DNA of 64,000 bases from Nocardia shimofusensis NBRC 100134 (GCF_001613125.1 NZ_BDBT01000001.1:186001-250000), one strand, 5' to 3'; shown: positions 1-13,170, numbered from the stretch's first letter. Made by a program: numbers and translations. Notes: generated from the letters alone by a model not told the origin.

Positions 1-211
1 CGCCCTGCCACTGACCGCCGGGTTCGTAGGCGCCCCACTGCGCGTCCAGCGCCGGGATCTCGCGGGTGGCCCCGGCGGGCGGCGGCGTGGACCACGGGTC
101 GTACTGCTCGGTGGGCGGATATTCACCGTGCCCGAAGGCCCCCGGTGGGCCGAGGTGTTCGGTCGGCGCATCGCCCGGCCGCTGCCCCCAGGGGTCCTTC
201 GGGTTGGTCAT
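1..211 (-). CDS. Hypothetical proline-rich protein, N-terminal part (runs off the window)
   Basis: A minus-strand reading frame opens with ATG at 209-211 and stays open to the window edge, giving 70 codons. The visible residues begin MTNPKDPWGQRPGDAP and are rich in Pro, Gly, Trp and Asp, with the YPPTEQYDPWSTPPP style of many actinobacterial membrane proteins that carry a disordered cytoplasmic N-terminus before their first helix. No catalytic motif or membrane segment is reached before the edge, so no function can be given. It lies downstream of clpB on the same strand, but a strong terminator hairpin at 299-343 separates the two. Confidence 0.6.
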   Translation of the reverse strand, partial: MTNPKDPWGQRPGDAPTEHLGPPGAFGHGEYPPTEQYDPWSTPPPAGATREIPALDAQWGAYEPGGQWQG

Positions 212-298
212 GCTTTCAGACTAGGGGTGTGCGCGACGATCCGCCGCACGTTCACGGTCCGGGATCGCTCGCGCCGCGACCAGCGCAAGCCCCGTGAA

Positions 299-343
299 CA
301 CGACACATCCCCACCGGGATTCGACCGGTGGGGATGTGTCGTG
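299..343 (-). terminator. Rho-independent-type hairpin after clpB
   Basis: Perfect 19-bp arms (299-317 and 325-343) enclose a 7-nt loop. The hairpin sits about 55 bp past the clpB stop codon. There is no long U-tract, which is usual for high-GC actinomycetes. Confidence 0.75.
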
Positions 344-397
344 TCATGCGGCCGTGCCGCGGGGTGTCATGCGGCCGTGCCGCGGGGTGTCATGCGG

Positions 398-409
<12 letters not shown>
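341..409. repeat. Three tandem 23-bp repeats overlapping the clpB stop codon
   Basis: Units at 341-363, 364-386 and 387-409. The first two are identical (GTGTCATGCGGCCGTGCCGC then GGG). The third differs in the middle and contains the last clpB codons and its stop. It looks like a small tandem duplication of the gene's 3' end that now fills the gap before the terminator. Confidence 0.8.
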
Positions 410-2959
<2,550 letters not shown>

Positions 2960-3016
2960 CTCATCACCTCTCGAGGTTGTGTGCGGTTGTCTGTTGCCTG
3001 CTTCAACGTATACGAA

Positions 3017-3037
3017 GTTGAGTCTGTTCCGCTCAAG
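3017..3037 (-). promoter_or_regulatory. HAIR element (HspR operator) upstream of clpB
   Basis: GTTGAGT-N7-GCTCAAG lies 58 bp before the clpB start codon. The HAIR consensus is CTTGAGT-N7-ACTCAAG. The same half-sites recur upstream of dnaK at 13150-13170. Confidence 0.88.
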
Positions 3038-3248
3038 TCATAAATTCTCGCCGACTCCCGCGAACTCGGCCCGACCGGCGAACCCGCAGGTCGCCAGCCC
3101 TCACGCTACGCCGCACCGCACCCACGAGGCCGTCCATCTCGCGTGATAGCCGAGCCACCAACAAGTGACTTGCCCCACTCGGGGAACCGACGGTCCGTCG
3201 AACCACGTCCAACCCCTCGTCAGCGCTTTGTCGACGGCGGGAGGCAGT

Positions 3249-3746
3249 GTGGCCGAGGAATATCCGGAAGTGACGCGAGCCGACAACGCCGCGCTGCGAT
3301 CGCAGATCGAGTCGATGCTCGACTCCTACGAGCACGACACCTCCGCGCTGTTGGATGCCCAGCAGCGTGCGGCCCAACCGGTGACCGTGTGGTCCGACGA
3401 CAACCTGGTCCGAGTCACCGCGACCATCGCCGGTGTCGTCGACGTACACATCGAGGCAGAGGCGTTCAAGAACTCCACCCCGCACCGGCTGGGCGCCTCG
3501 ATCACCACGACCGTGCAGGAGGCGGCGCGGGTCGCCGCGGCCGGTCTGGAGCAGGCCATGGCGCCGTGGACCGCGCTCGCCGAGTCGATGCCGGACCTGC
3601 CCGACTTGGTCCCCGGCGCGCCGTCGACGAAAGACCTGCTCGCCCGGCTGAGTCCGCCCCCGCCCGACCGGGTGACCCCGCCACCTCTCGACGACGGCGA
3701 CGAGGACGAGGACGACTACTTCCGCAACCAGGGATACCTGCGATGA
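3249..3746 (+). CDS. YbaB/EbfC-like protein
   Basis: A 165-residue acidic protein. The middle part (RVTATIAGVVDVHIEAEAF followed by an alpha-helical stretch with ASITTTVQEAARVAAAGLEQ) has the beta-hairpin-plus-long-helix pattern of the YbaB/EbfC nucleoid-associated family. In actinobacteria these proteins are often encoded beside WXG100 genes of type VII secretion clusters. The C-terminus is a Pro/Asp/Glu tail ending DDYFRNQGYLR. GTG at 3249 was chosen because the residues upstream of it look non-coding, although the frame is open from 3165. It overlaps the next gene by four bases (ATGA), so the two are translationally coupled. Whether it binds DNA or chaperones its partner is not visible from sequence. 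Confidence 0.72.
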   Translation: MAEEYPEVTRADNAALRSQIESMLDSYEHDTSALLDAQQRAAQPVTVWSDDNLVRVTATIAGVVDVHIEAEAFKNSTPHRLGASITTTVQEAARVAAAGLEQAMAPWTALAESMPDLPDLVPGAPSTKDLLARLSPPPPDRVTPPPLDDGDEDEDDYFRNQGYLR

Positions 3747-4060
3747 GTTCCTTGCAAGCCGATCCCGACGCCCTGCGCAACACCAAGACATCGTTCGACT
3801 CGGCGGCCTCGGCCATCACCACCGCCGCCGACCACCTGGCCGCCGTCATCGCCGCCGAGGGCGAATGCTGGGGCAACGACGAGATCGGCCAGTCCTTCGC
3901 CACGAACTACACCAACGGCGTGGAGCAGGGGCAGAAGGCGGTCGAGAACCTGGCCACCTCGATGACCCAGCTCGGCGCGAACATGGTGACCATCGCCGAC
4001 AAGCTGGTCGAGCAGGACACCGAACGCGCGGCGCAGCTGCAGAATTCGACCGGGACGTAA
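3743..4060 (+). CDS. WXG100-like small helical protein
   Basis: 105 residues with two predicted helices around a turn containing WGND, matching the W-x-G turn of the ESAT-6/WXG100 superfamily. The first helix (LRNTKTSFDSAASAITTAAD) and the second (GVEQGQKAVENLATSMTQLG) show heptad spacing of small residues. Its start codon overlaps the stop of the YbaB-like gene. No EccC-type ATPase or other ESX component lies nearby, so it would need a secretion system encoded elsewhere, or may act inside the cell with its YbaB partner. The C-terminus lacks an obvious YxxxD/E secretion signal. Confidence 0.7.
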   Translation: MSSLQADPDALRNTKTSFDSAASAITTAADHLAAVIAAEGECWGNDEIGQSFATNYTNGVEQGQKAVENLATSMTQLGANMVTIADKLVEQDTERAAQLQNSTGT

Positions 4061-4118
4061 GCCGGCCTCGAGTTGCGCGGGGCGGCTGTTTCGCGGATCG
4101 GATCGTTAGGGTTGGCGC

Positions 4119-5204
4119 ATGTCTGAAATCACGCTGGCGAATCTGCTGGACGACGCGGCGTTGCTGTCGCTCGAGCATCAGATTCATCTGTCGGACGTTG
4201 CGGGGGACCGGCCGTGGAGCGTCGATCTCGAAGGGGCGGGGCGGTTCACGTTCACCGGGGATCAGCCGATCGAGGCGCAGCGGGTGCATCTGCTGGGGTC
4301 GGCGGCGCCGGGTCCGGAGTCGTTCCTGTGGTCGTGGGCCAATCCGGCCGGGTATTCGGAGGAAGTCACGGGACTGGCGAAAGCGGTGCGGGACTTCGGA
4401 ATTCAGCACGGCATTCGCGAACTCGGTGAGCCGGAGGTGCCGTTCTCGGCACTACCGGGGTCGCCGTCGGATCCGGTGATCGTGGTGGCGATCCTCATGG
4501 ACGCCGCGAAAGCTGTTTCGGGGCTGTGGACTTCCTACACCGGCCCGGTCGGCGGCGGAACTCGCGCGGCATTTCTCATCGAGCATCCCTCGTTCCGTTT
4601 GCCCGCGCCGACGGGTCCGCGCATCGCCACCGTGTTGCGGCAGGGATTGATGTTGCCGACGCTGCGGGACCACCGGCGGGCGCTGTACAGCTACGTGACC
4701 GAGCGCGGGCTGCACGGGCAGCCGAACGCGGACTGGTCGCAATTGGAGATCACCGGGCCGGGCATCGCGGCGACGGTCACATTCGACGAGCACGCGCGGA
4801 CCAGGAATATCGATATCCGGATGGACGGGTCGGCCGGCGGGGGCGAACTCCGTCTCGCCGCGCCGTTCGACGGGCGCGATCCGCAGGGCAGGCCGATCGT
4901 GCATCGGCCGCCGGTGGACCCGCGGATTCTGGACCGGGTGCTGCACTACCTGCAGTACGCCCCGGTGGTGCTGGCCGCGCGCAGCCGTGCTGCCGACGAC
5001 TTCAACCCGGCCGAGCAGGATGTGCCGATGAATTTCCACACCGACGGGGTTTTCGTGTGGCCTGGCGCGGTGCCGCACTACCTGCGCAAGTACGGGGTAC
5101 CGCCGGAGCAGCCGTTACTGCAGCACATCATCGGCAGGAACTTCGAGATCGGCGAGGTCGACGACGCGACGCGTGAGGCCGCCGTCACCCGCGTGACCAG
5201 CTGA
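4119..5204 (+). CDS. DUF6882-like protein of unknown function
   Basis: 361 residues, soluble, with no signal peptide or membrane segment. The N-terminal 130 residues (starting MSEITLANLLDDAALLSLEH, then FTFTGDQPIEAQRVHLLGSA and ESFLWSWANPAGYSEEV) resemble the DUF6882 proteins of actinobacteria. These contain a tryptophan-rich block and are encoded in many copies in Streptomyces and Nocardia. The rest is less familiar. It follows the WXG100-like gene by 58 bp on the same strand and may belong to the same transcript. No function is known to me; the family assignment is from recognition of the motif style only. Confidence 0.6.
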   Translation: MSEITLANLLDDAALLSLEHQIHLSDVAGDRPWSVDLEGAGRFTFTGDQPIEAQRVHLLGSAAPGPESFLWSWANPAGYSEEVTGLAKAVRDFGIQHGIRELGEPEVPFSALPGSPSDPVIVVAILMDAAKAVSGLWTSYTGPVGGGTRAAFLIEHPSFRLPAPTGPRIATVLRQGLMLPTLRDHRRALYSYVTERGLHGQPNADWSQLEITGPGIAATVTFDEHARTRNIDIRMDGSAGGGELRLAAPFDGRDPQGRPIVHRPPVDPRILDRVLHYLQYAPVVLAARSRAADDFNPAEQDVPMNFHTDGVFVWPGAVPHYLRKYGVPPEQPLLQHIIGRNFEIGEVDDATREAAVTRVTS

Positions 5205-5389
5205 AACCCGGTTCCGGCGGCCCCGGAAACCCGGAGCTCCCGCGAGTCGGCGGGCCGACCTGAAATCCGTCCACCCGACCTGGCGATTTTTCAGGGATAC
5301 TGGGAGCCGATGGACCGCCGGATCACGGCGGTCCCTGCGCACGCGACCGAAGAATGCGCAGATGAACGGGAAGAAAGGAAGCTCCTGTC

Positions 5390-6550
5390 GTGGATGCGCG
5401 TTCGGCAGCGCTGGTCCGCGCCAATCTCCGTGCGGTGATTCAGTCACCGAGCGGACCCGAGCGGTTGATCAGTGCGTTCTATGGTCATATGTTCGCTCAC
5501 AACGCAGGGCTTCGCGAACTCTTCCCCCCCGCCATGGATATGCAGCCCAAGCGGCTGGCGACGGCGATCGCTTTCGTCCTCGATCACCTCGAGGACTGGG
5601 ACCGGGCGCAGAACTTCCTCGAGCAGCTGGCCCGCGACCACCGGAAATACGGGGTCACCGCCGAGCACTACGACTTGGCCGGGGTCGCGTTGCTGGAAGC
5701 GTTCCGCACCTACAACGGCCCGGCCTGGACCAGAGAATTGGAAGAGGGCTGGCGGGATGTGTGCATCTTGATCTCGGCGTCCATGGCGATCGGCGCCAAC
5801 TCCGACAAATCCCAGCCGTATTGGGAGGCGACCGTGGTCGGGCATCGGCGGGTGCTCGACGATCTGGCGATCGTGCGCCTGCAATCCGATACTCCGGTGC
5901 CCTACCAGGCCGGGCAGTACGTGCCGGTCGCGGTACCGCAGCGGCCCAAGATGTGGCGCTATTTCTCGCCCGCCATTCCGTCGAATCCCTACGGCGAGAT
6001 CGAATTCCATGTGCGCAAGGTGCGTGGCGGCTGGGTGAGCCCGGCGATCGTCAACGAAACCCAGGTGGGTGATCGCTGGCTGATCGGCGGACCGCTCGGC
6101 GGTCTGCACATCGACCGCGACAGCGGCAAGGACGTGCTGCTGATCGGTTCGGGCACGGGCATCGCGCCGTTGCGCGCGCAGCTGATCGAGATGAGCCAGC
6201 GCGGGGTGAATCCGCGGGTGCATTTCTTCATCGGCGGTCGCTACCCGTGCGACCTCTACGACGTGGAGAACATGTGGCAGCTCTCGCAGAGCAACCCGTG
6301 GCTGACGATCGTGCCGGTGTGCGAGCAGAAGACCAATCCGTGGTGGTACCCCCACCCGCCGACCGACGCCCCCTACGGCATGCATCGCACGTTGATCGGC
6401 AACCTGGGCGCGGTCGTCGCGAGCTTCGGAGCGTGGGAGGACCGGCAGATCCAGATCGCCGGGTCCGCGCCGATGATCGCCGACACCCGGCGGGCGTTGA
6501 TCGCGGTCGGCACCCCTGAGCACATCATCAGCAGCGACCCGATCGGATAG
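5390..6550 (+). CDS. Type II-like flavohaemoglobin (globin-FAD-NAD reductase)
   Basis: 386 residues. A globin domain (about 1-135) has the B10 tyrosine Tyr31 in AFYGHMFA and the proximal histidine His84 in DHRKYGV. It is fused to a ferredoxin-reductase-like module with the FAD-binding stretch RYFSPAIP and the NAD(P)-binding loop GSGTGIAPLRA. Classical Hmp oxidises NO to nitrate. The M. tuberculosis protein Rv0385, which also neighbours clpB, is described as a type II flavohaemoglobin with altered haem-pocket and reductase features, so NO dioxygenase activity should not be assumed. The start is GTG at 5390 behind AAGAAAGGAAG. A close paralogue is encoded on the opposite strand at 7410-8582. 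Confidence 0.88.
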   Translation: MDARSAALVRANLRAVIQSPSGPERLISAFYGHMFAHNAGLRELFPPAMDMQPKRLATAIAFVLDHLEDWDRAQNFLEQLARDHRKYGVTAEHYDLAGVALLEAFRTYNGPAWTRELEEGWRDVCILISASMAIGANSDKSQPYWEATVVGHRRVLDDLAIVRLQSDTPVPYQAGQYVPVAVPQRPKMWRYFSPAIPSNPYGEIEFHVRKVRGGWVSPAIVNETQVGDRWLIGGPLGGLHIDRDSGKDVLLIGSGTGIAPLRAQLIEMSQRGVNPRVHFFIGGRYPCDLYDVENMWQLSQSNPWLTIVPVCEQKTNPWWYPHPPTDAPYGMHRTLIGNLGAVVASFGAWEDRQIQIAGSAPMIADTRRALIAVGTPEHIISSDPIG

Positions 6551-6620
6551 GGCATGATCGCCGGACGGGAGAGCGCGCTCACCCCACGGAGACAGGAGTT
6601 CGGATGACGGAGCGGTCGGT

Positions 6621-7403
6621 ATGACAGAGCCGGGGGCGCTCGATCAGGGTGTCGCGCAGAGCGAGTGGACGGCGACCGTGGTCGGGCACCATCGCCTGCG
6701 CCACGACATCGCCGTCATCCGGTTGATCGGCGAGTTCGTGCCGTTCCGCGCCGGGCAGTCGGTGGAGGTGCGCACCGCCGGGCAACCCGGCGTGCGCCGC
6801 AGGCTCTCCCCGGCGCTGCCGCCCTCGCTGGACGGGAAGCTGGAGTTCCACGTGCGGACGGTGCCGGGCGGGTGGCTCAGCGGCAGCCTGGTCGCCGACA
6901 CCGAGGCCGGGGACGAGTGGCGGATCGGCGCGCCTGCGGGCACCTTCCACGTCGATCCGGAAGGGGACGAGGTGGTCATGATCGCGGGCGGCACCGGGCT
7001 GGCGCCGATGCGCGCGCAGATCCTGGAACTGGCGCGCGCGCCGCGGCCGCCGCACACCTACCTGTTCGTGGGCGGACGCAGCCCGCGCGACCTGTACGCC
7101 TCGGACATGCTGGTGCTGCTGGCGGCCGAATTGCCGTGGCTCACCGTGGTTCCGGTGGTCGATCGCCTCTCGGACCCCAACTGGGCCGACGAATGGTACG
7201 AGCACACGCGGGCCGAGGTCGACGTGGACTTCCCGGCCGACGATCTGCTCGAGGGCACGCTGGCCGATGTGGTCGGTTCGCACGGCGCGTTCGATCACCA
7301 TCAGGTGCTGGTGTGCGGCTCGCCCGCGATGACGAGGGCGACGGTCGACCGATTGGTGGCGACGGGAACCCCGCGTGGGGCCATCCAGTACGAGGGATTC
7401 TGA
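6621..7403 (+). CDS. Flavohaemoglobin-type reductase without globin domain
   Basis: 260 residues that align by eye to the reductase half of the neighbouring flavohaemoglobins. Shared marks are an N-terminal beta-barrel with FRAGQSVEV, the FAD stretch RRRLSPALP, and the NAD loop AGGTGLAPMRAQ; the C-terminus is QYEGF. The globin part is absent. It could supply electrons to a separate globin or another acceptor. A six-codon open frame (ATG at 6604, ending TGA at 6622-6624) sits behind a good AGGAG site and overlaps this start codon, so translation may be coupled through a leader peptide. It lies 70 bp downstream of the globin-containing paralogue and converges with the next gene. Confidence 0.85.
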   Translation: MTEPGALDQGVAQSEWTATVVGHHRLRHDIAVIRLIGEFVPFRAGQSVEVRTAGQPGVRRRLSPALPPSLDGKLEFHVRTVPGGWLSGSLVADTEAGDEWRIGAPAGTFHVDPEGDEVVMIAGGTGLAPMRAQILELARAPRPPHTYLFVGGRSPRDLYASDMLVLLAAELPWLTVVPVVDRLSDPNWADEWYEHTRAEVDVDFPADDLLEGTLADVVGSHGAFDHHQVLVCGSPAMTRATVDRLVATGTPRGAIQYEGF

Positions 7404-7409
7404 CCCGGC

Positions 7410-8582
7410 TCAGAACAGCGGGTCGTGGCGGATGTTCTCGGCCTGCGCGCCGACCGACATGAGCCGGAACCGGGTGGTCTGCACCATCGACGGGGAGCCG
7501 GCGATCTGGATGTCGTGATCGGTCCACGGGCCCGACTCCGCGACGAGCTTGCCGATCTGCCCGATCAGCCGGGGTTGTAAGCCGGGGAAATGCGGTTCCG
7601 GCTCGCCCGGAGCGCGGTAGAACCACCACGGGTTCTCCTCGCTCTCGGCGACCGGGGTGACGGTCAGCCAGCCGTGCTCGACCGCCAGCGCGTTCAGGAT
7701 CTCCAGGTCGTAGAGATCGCAGGGGTGGTGGCCGCCGACGAACAGGTGCACCTTGGGGTTGCTGCGTCGCTGCGCCATCTCCAGCAGTTGGGCGCGCAAC
7801 GGGGCGATGCCGGTGCCGCAGCCGACCATCAGCATCTTGCGGGTGGCATTTCGCGCGACCCCGAGCGCACCGAGCGGGGAGCCGATCAGCCACTCGTCGC
7901 CGATCTGCGTCTGGCTGATGATCGCCGGGCTCACCCAGCCGCCCATTATCCCGCGAACGTGGAATTCCATCTCGCCCTGAGGATTCGACGGCACCGCCGG
8001 GGAAAGATATCGCCACATGCGCGGGCGGGAGGGAATCTGCACGCTCATGTACTGGCCCGCGGCGTATTCCATCGGCTGATCGAGTCGGAGCCGGATGACC
8101 GACAGATTCCGCAATACCGATCTGTTCTCCACGACCCGGCCGGACCACACCGCCGGTGACGACTCCTGCTCGGCGGCGTCGAGCATGGTCCTGGAGATGA
8201 GTGCGAGCCCTTCGTCCCAGGCGCGGTCCACTTCGTCGGTCCACATCTCGGTGCCGGCGAACTGGCGCACCGCGGACTTCAACGAGGCGGTCACGGCGAC
8301 GTAGTGCTCACCGCGGACGCCGTATTTGCGGTGGTCACGGCCGAGCTGGGCGAGGAAGGGGATCAGTGCGTCCGGATCCTCGAGCTGGTCGAGCGCGTAG
8401 GAGATGGCGTTGACCAGCCGGTCACGTTGCAGATCCATCGCGGCGGGAAAGAAGTCGCGCACGGGGGGATGGTTGGCGAACAAGATGGCATAGAACGCCT
8501 TGGCCAGGCGCTCGGGCCCGTCCTCTTCCGCTGCCACCGCCTTGAAGGTAGTTCTGATCAAAGCGACGGTCCGCGAATCCAT
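7410..8582 (-). CDS. Second type II-like flavohaemoglobin
   Basis: 390 residues, same architecture as the protein at 5390-6550: globin domain with Tyr31 (AFYAILFA) and His84 (DHRKYGV), FAD stretch RYLSPAVP and NAD loop GCGTGIAPLRAQ. ATG at 8582 was chosen although the frame is open to 8768, because it gives the same N-terminus as the paralogue (MDSRTVALIR versus MDARSAALVR) and has GAGG 11 bp upstream. A possible -10 box, TACACT on the minus strand at 8673-8678, lies about 90 bp upstream. It converges with the reductase-only gene with only 6 bp between stops, so the three genes form a small redox island. Confidence 0.88.
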   Translation of the reverse strand: MDSRTVALIRTTFKAVAAEEDGPERLAKAFYAILFANHPPVRDFFPAAMDLQRDRLVNAISYALDQLEDPDALIPFLAQLGRDHRKYGVRGEHYVAVTASLKSAVRQFAGTEMWTDEVDRAWDEGLALISRTMLDAAEQESSPAVWSGRVVENRSVLRNLSVIRLRLDQPMEYAAGQYMSVQIPSRPRMWRYLSPAVPSNPQGEMEFHVRGIMGGWVSPAIISQTQIGDEWLIGSPLGALGVARNATRKMLMVGCGTGIAPLRAQLLEMAQRRSNPKVHLFVGGHHPCDLYDLEILNALAVEHGWLTVTPVAESEENPWWFYRAPGEPEPHFPGLQPRLIGQIGKLVAESGPWTDHDIQIAGSPSMVQTTRFRLMSVGAQAENIRHDPLF

Positions 8583-8877
8583 TTGCGCCACAACCTCATT
8601 TCGCATTCGAACACTGACCGTGCCGGCGAGTGATGTGCTGCGGCGCACTCGACAGCAGCCGATAACACAAGGAGTGTAGGCGAGCCGGGTGGGCAACGGA
8701 ACGATAACAAAAGACAGCGCGCACGGAATTCCGCCGAAACATGGACGGTGTGGAAATTCGCGCCGCATAACGGACCGAGACCCCGATATGCCCTACTTAT
8801 TCCGGCAGACTGGTCGGCCCGATCCACGGCAGCAGCCGTTCGGCTAATTCGGTGCCGGATTGCCGTACGGTCGACGA
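8583..8877. other. Non-coding region upstream of the flavohaemoglobin
   Basis: No supported gene. It is more AT-rich than its surroundings around 8660-8710 and probably holds the promoter of the minus-strand flavohaemoglobin (candidate TACACT on the minus strand at 8673-8678). I see no operator palindrome. Confidence 0.5.
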
Positions 8878-8914
8878 AAGGGCCGGGCCGCACGATTCGT
8901 GCGGCCCGGCCCTT
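8878..8914 (-). terminator. Terminator of the dnaK-grpE-dnaJ-hspR operon
   Basis: Perfect 18-bp arms around one central base, nearly all G/C, ending in CCTT/AAGG. It starts 8 bp past the hspR stop codon. Confidence 0.88.
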
Positions 8915-8922
8915 GTCGATGT

Positions 8923-9318
8923 TCAGCGCTGATGCCGGGGCTTCCAGACCACCAGCGCGGTGCTGCGCTGGGACGGCGCCAGGTCGGGGCGGTACCCCGC
9001 TCTGGCCCGTTCGAGCTCGGCACGCAGTTCGGCCACCTCCTCCTGGAGGCGCTCGACCTGGTTGGTGAGCTCGATGATGCGTTTGATGCCCGCCAGATTG
9101 ACGCCCTCGTCCTGGGACAGCCGCTGCACCTCGCGCAGCAGCTCGACATCCCTGGCCGAGTACCGGCGACCGCCGCCCGAAGTGCGTTGCGGCGTCACCA
9201 GCCCGAGCCGGTCATACGTGCGCAGAGTCTGCGCGTGCATGCCCGCCAGCTGAGCCGCGACCGAGATCATGAAGAACTCGGCACGCGCCCCGGCGGACGC
9301 CTTCGGATCGTCGGACAT
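8923..9318 (-). CDS. hspR: Heat-shock repressor HspR (MerR family)
   Basis: 131 residues. The MerR-type winged helix-turn-helix is clear in the first 80 residues (FMISVAAQLAGMHAQTLRTY, RLGLVTPQRTSGGGRRYS), followed by a coiled coil (ELTNQVERLQEEVAELRAEL) that should mediate dimerisation. HspR binds HAIR elements with DnaK as co-repressor and switches off dnaK and clpB. Two candidate HAIR elements upstream of dnaK and one upstream of clpB are present in this window. ATG at 9318 is preferred over an upstream in-frame ATG because it overlaps the dnaJ stop codon as ATGA. It is the last gene of its own target operon, giving negative feedback. Confidence 0.95.
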   Translation of the reverse strand: MSDDPKASAGARAEFFMISVAAQLAGMHAQTLRTYDRLGLVTPQRTSGGGRRYSARDVELLREVQRLSQDEGVNLAGIKRIIELTNQVERLQEEVAELRAELERARAGYRPDLAPSQRSTALVVWKPRHQR

Positions 9319-10478
9319 CACGCACCTGCCCATCCCGCCCGCGGATCGAATCCGGCTGCCTTCTCCGCCTCACGATAACGCTCGAGCGCTTCGACGGCGG
9401 CGTCGTCCAGCTTCTGCGGCACCGCGACCTTGACGGTGACCAGCAGGTCACCGGCTCCGCCGCCGCGCTTGGGCACGCCGCGCCCACGCACCCGCAGGGT
9501 CCGGCCGTCGGCGGTGCCCGGCGGGACCTTCACCCCGACGCGCCCCTCCAGGGTCGGCACCGACACCGTGGTGCCCAGGACCAGTTCGGCGTAGCTGACC
9601 GGCAGCGCCAGGGTCAGGTCGTCGCCGTTGCGGCCGAAGACCTTGTCCTGGCTGACGTGCACGGTCACGTACAGGTCGCCCGAGGGGGCGCCCCGCAGAC
9701 CGGCTTCGCCCTGGCCCGCCAGCCGGATCTTCTGCCCGTCGCTGACGCCGGGCGGAATCCGCACCGTGATGGTGCGGGTCCGGTTCTGGATGCCGTTGCC
9801 GTGGCAGTCCACGCACGGGTCGTCGATGATCGAACCGGTGCCCCGGCAGCCGTCGCAGGGTTCGCTGAACCCGAACGCGCCCTGGTTGCGGTTGATCACC
9901 CCGGTGCCGTTGCAGTGCGGACAGACCCGCGGACTGGTCCCCGGCTTCGCACCGCTGCCGTGGCAGGTGGTGCACGGCGAGGGACTGGTCATCCGCAGCG
10001 GAACGGTGACACCCTGCGCGGCCTCGCGGAATCCGAGGGTCGTCTCGGTCTCCACATCGGATCCACGGCGCGGCCTGCTGCCGGTGCGGGCGCCGCCCCG
10101 GTTGAACAGACCGCCGAGGATGTCGCCGAGCCCGCCGTCACCCGCCGCCCCACCGGCGCCGAAGATGTCGCCGAGGTTGAACTCCTGCGAGAAGCCACCC
10201 GCCCCGCCGGGCGCGAACCCGCCGCGTGGGTAGCCACCGCCGGCGAACAGCCTGCGGGTTTCGTCGTACTCCTTGCGCTTGGCCGGGTCGGAGAGCACCG
10301 CGTGCGCCTCGCTGACCGCTTTGAAGCGCTCCTCGGCCTTGGTGTCCCCGGGATTCGCGTCCGGATGCAGATCACGGGCGAGCTTGCGGTACGCCTTCTT
10401 GATCTCGTCCTGTGAGGCGGAGGAGGAAACGCCGAGTTCCTTGTAGTAGTCCTTCTCGACCCACTCCCGTTGGCTCAT
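9318..10478 (-). CDS. dnaJ: Co-chaperone DnaJ
   Basis: 386 residues. The J domain carries the His-Pro-Asp motif in [12 protein letters not shown], followed by a Gly/Phe-rich linker. The zinc-finger region has four C-x2-C-x-G-x-G repeats ([32 protein letters not shown]), and the C-terminal substrate-binding beta domains follow. It stimulates the DnaK ATPase and delivers clients. It lies 37 bp after grpE and overlaps hspR. The order dnaK-grpE-dnaJ-hspR is the conserved actinobacterial arrangement, corresponding to DnaJ1 of mycobacteria. Confidence 0.97.
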   Translation of the reverse strand: MSQREWVEKDYYKELGVSSSASQDEIKKAYRKLARDLHPDANPGDTKAEERFKAVSEAHAVLSDPAKRKEYDETRRLFAGGGYPRGGFAPGGAGGFSQEFNLGDIFGAGGAAGDGGLGDILGGLFNRGGARTGSRPRRGSDVETETTLGFREAAQGVTVPLRMTSPSPCTTCHGSGAKPGTSPRVCPHCNGTGVINRNQGAFGFSEPCDGCRGTGSIIDDPCVDCHGNGIQNRTRTITVRIPPGVSDGQKIRLAGQGEAGLRGAPSGDLYVTVHVSQDKVFGRNGDDLTLALPVSYAELVLGTTVSVPTLEGRVGVKVPPGTADGRTLRVRGRGVPKRGGGAGDLLVTVKVAVPQKLDDAAVEALERYREAEKAAGFDPRAGWAGA

Positions 10479-10515
10479 CGGTCAGTCCCTCCTTCCGCCT
10501 GTCGCACCGGATGTG

Positions 10516-11183
10516 TCAATCCTTGTTCGCGGCATCTTCATCCGATGCCCCTGCTCCGTCCGACGCGACCTTCGCGGTCTCGTCCGCCACGCCATCGGTC
10601 ACGCCGACCAGCGCGTGCCGCAGCACCCGCTCGCCGAACCGATAGCCCTTCCGCATGACCGTACCGAGCACCTGATCGTGCCCCGAGCCCTCGTGCTGCA
10701 CGGCCTCGTGCAGCGTCGGGTCGAAGGCGTCGCCCTCGGTGCCGAACTCCTCGAGACCCTGCTTGCGCAGCGCCTCGACGAGCTTGTCGGCCACCGACTT
10801 CAACGGCCCGGACTCGAGGTCACCGTGCGCGCGCGCCCGGTCCAGGTCGTCGAGGACACCGAGCAGTTCGGTGACCACGGCGGCCTTGGCGGCGTCCACG
10901 GCGGCCTTGCGGTCCCGATCGACGCGACGCCGGTAATTGGCGTACTCGGCGGTCAGGCGCTGCAGGTCGGCGGTGCGCTCGGCGAGCTCACCGGCGGCAG
11001 CACCCGCCGCGGGCACGGACTCGGCATCGACCTCGACGACCTCGGCCTCCACAGCGGCTTCGGTGGCGGCGCCGTCGGCCGCCGGATCGGGCGCGGACTG
11101 CTCGTCCGCGCCCGCCGTGCGGACCTCACCGGTCTCGGGGTCGATCTTGCGGTTGTCCACCACGGTGATCGGCTCCTTCTCGG

Positions 11184-11187
<4 letters not shown>
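10516..11187 (-). CDS. grpE: Nucleotide exchange factor GrpE
   Basis: 223 residues. An acidic, poorly conserved N-terminus (to about 80) precedes a long coiled coil ([20 protein letters not shown]) and a beta-rich head with [16 protein letters not shown] and [18 protein letters not shown], both hallmarks of GrpE. It exchanges ADP on DnaK. The start is GTG, overlapping the dnaK stop codon as GTGA. The C-terminus ends in an acidic tail. Confidence 0.96.
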
Positions 11188-13028
<1,841 letters not shown>

Positions 13029-13095
13029 GGGTGTTTCCTCCTCTTGGTTTGCCCCGCGACTGGTCAGCCGCTTCGGCGTCCTACTCTTCACAAAC

Positions 13096-13116
13096 ACTGA
13101 GCGGGGTCGGCTCAAT
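13096..13116 (-). promoter_or_regulatory. Degenerate second HAIR-like element upstream of dnaK
   Basis: ACTGAGC-N7-GCTCAAT has the right spacing. Its right half matches 6 of 7 positions of the better HAIR copy at 13150-13170 and its left half matches 4 of 7. Multiple HspR boxes upstream of dnaK are known in Streptomyces and mycobacteria. Confidence 0.5.
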
Positions 13117-13149
13117 CTTGCACCCGGTTCCTCCCGGCGTCAACTACAA

Positions 13150-13170
13150 GTTGAGTTGCTTACGCTCAAG
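13150..13170 (-). promoter_or_regulatory. HAIR element (HspR operator) upstream of dnaK
   Basis: GTTGAGT-N7-GCTCAAG lies 122 bp upstream of the dnaK start, with half-sites identical to the clpB copy at 3017-3037. The region between the iniC stop and dnaK is otherwise non-coding. Confidence 0.88.
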
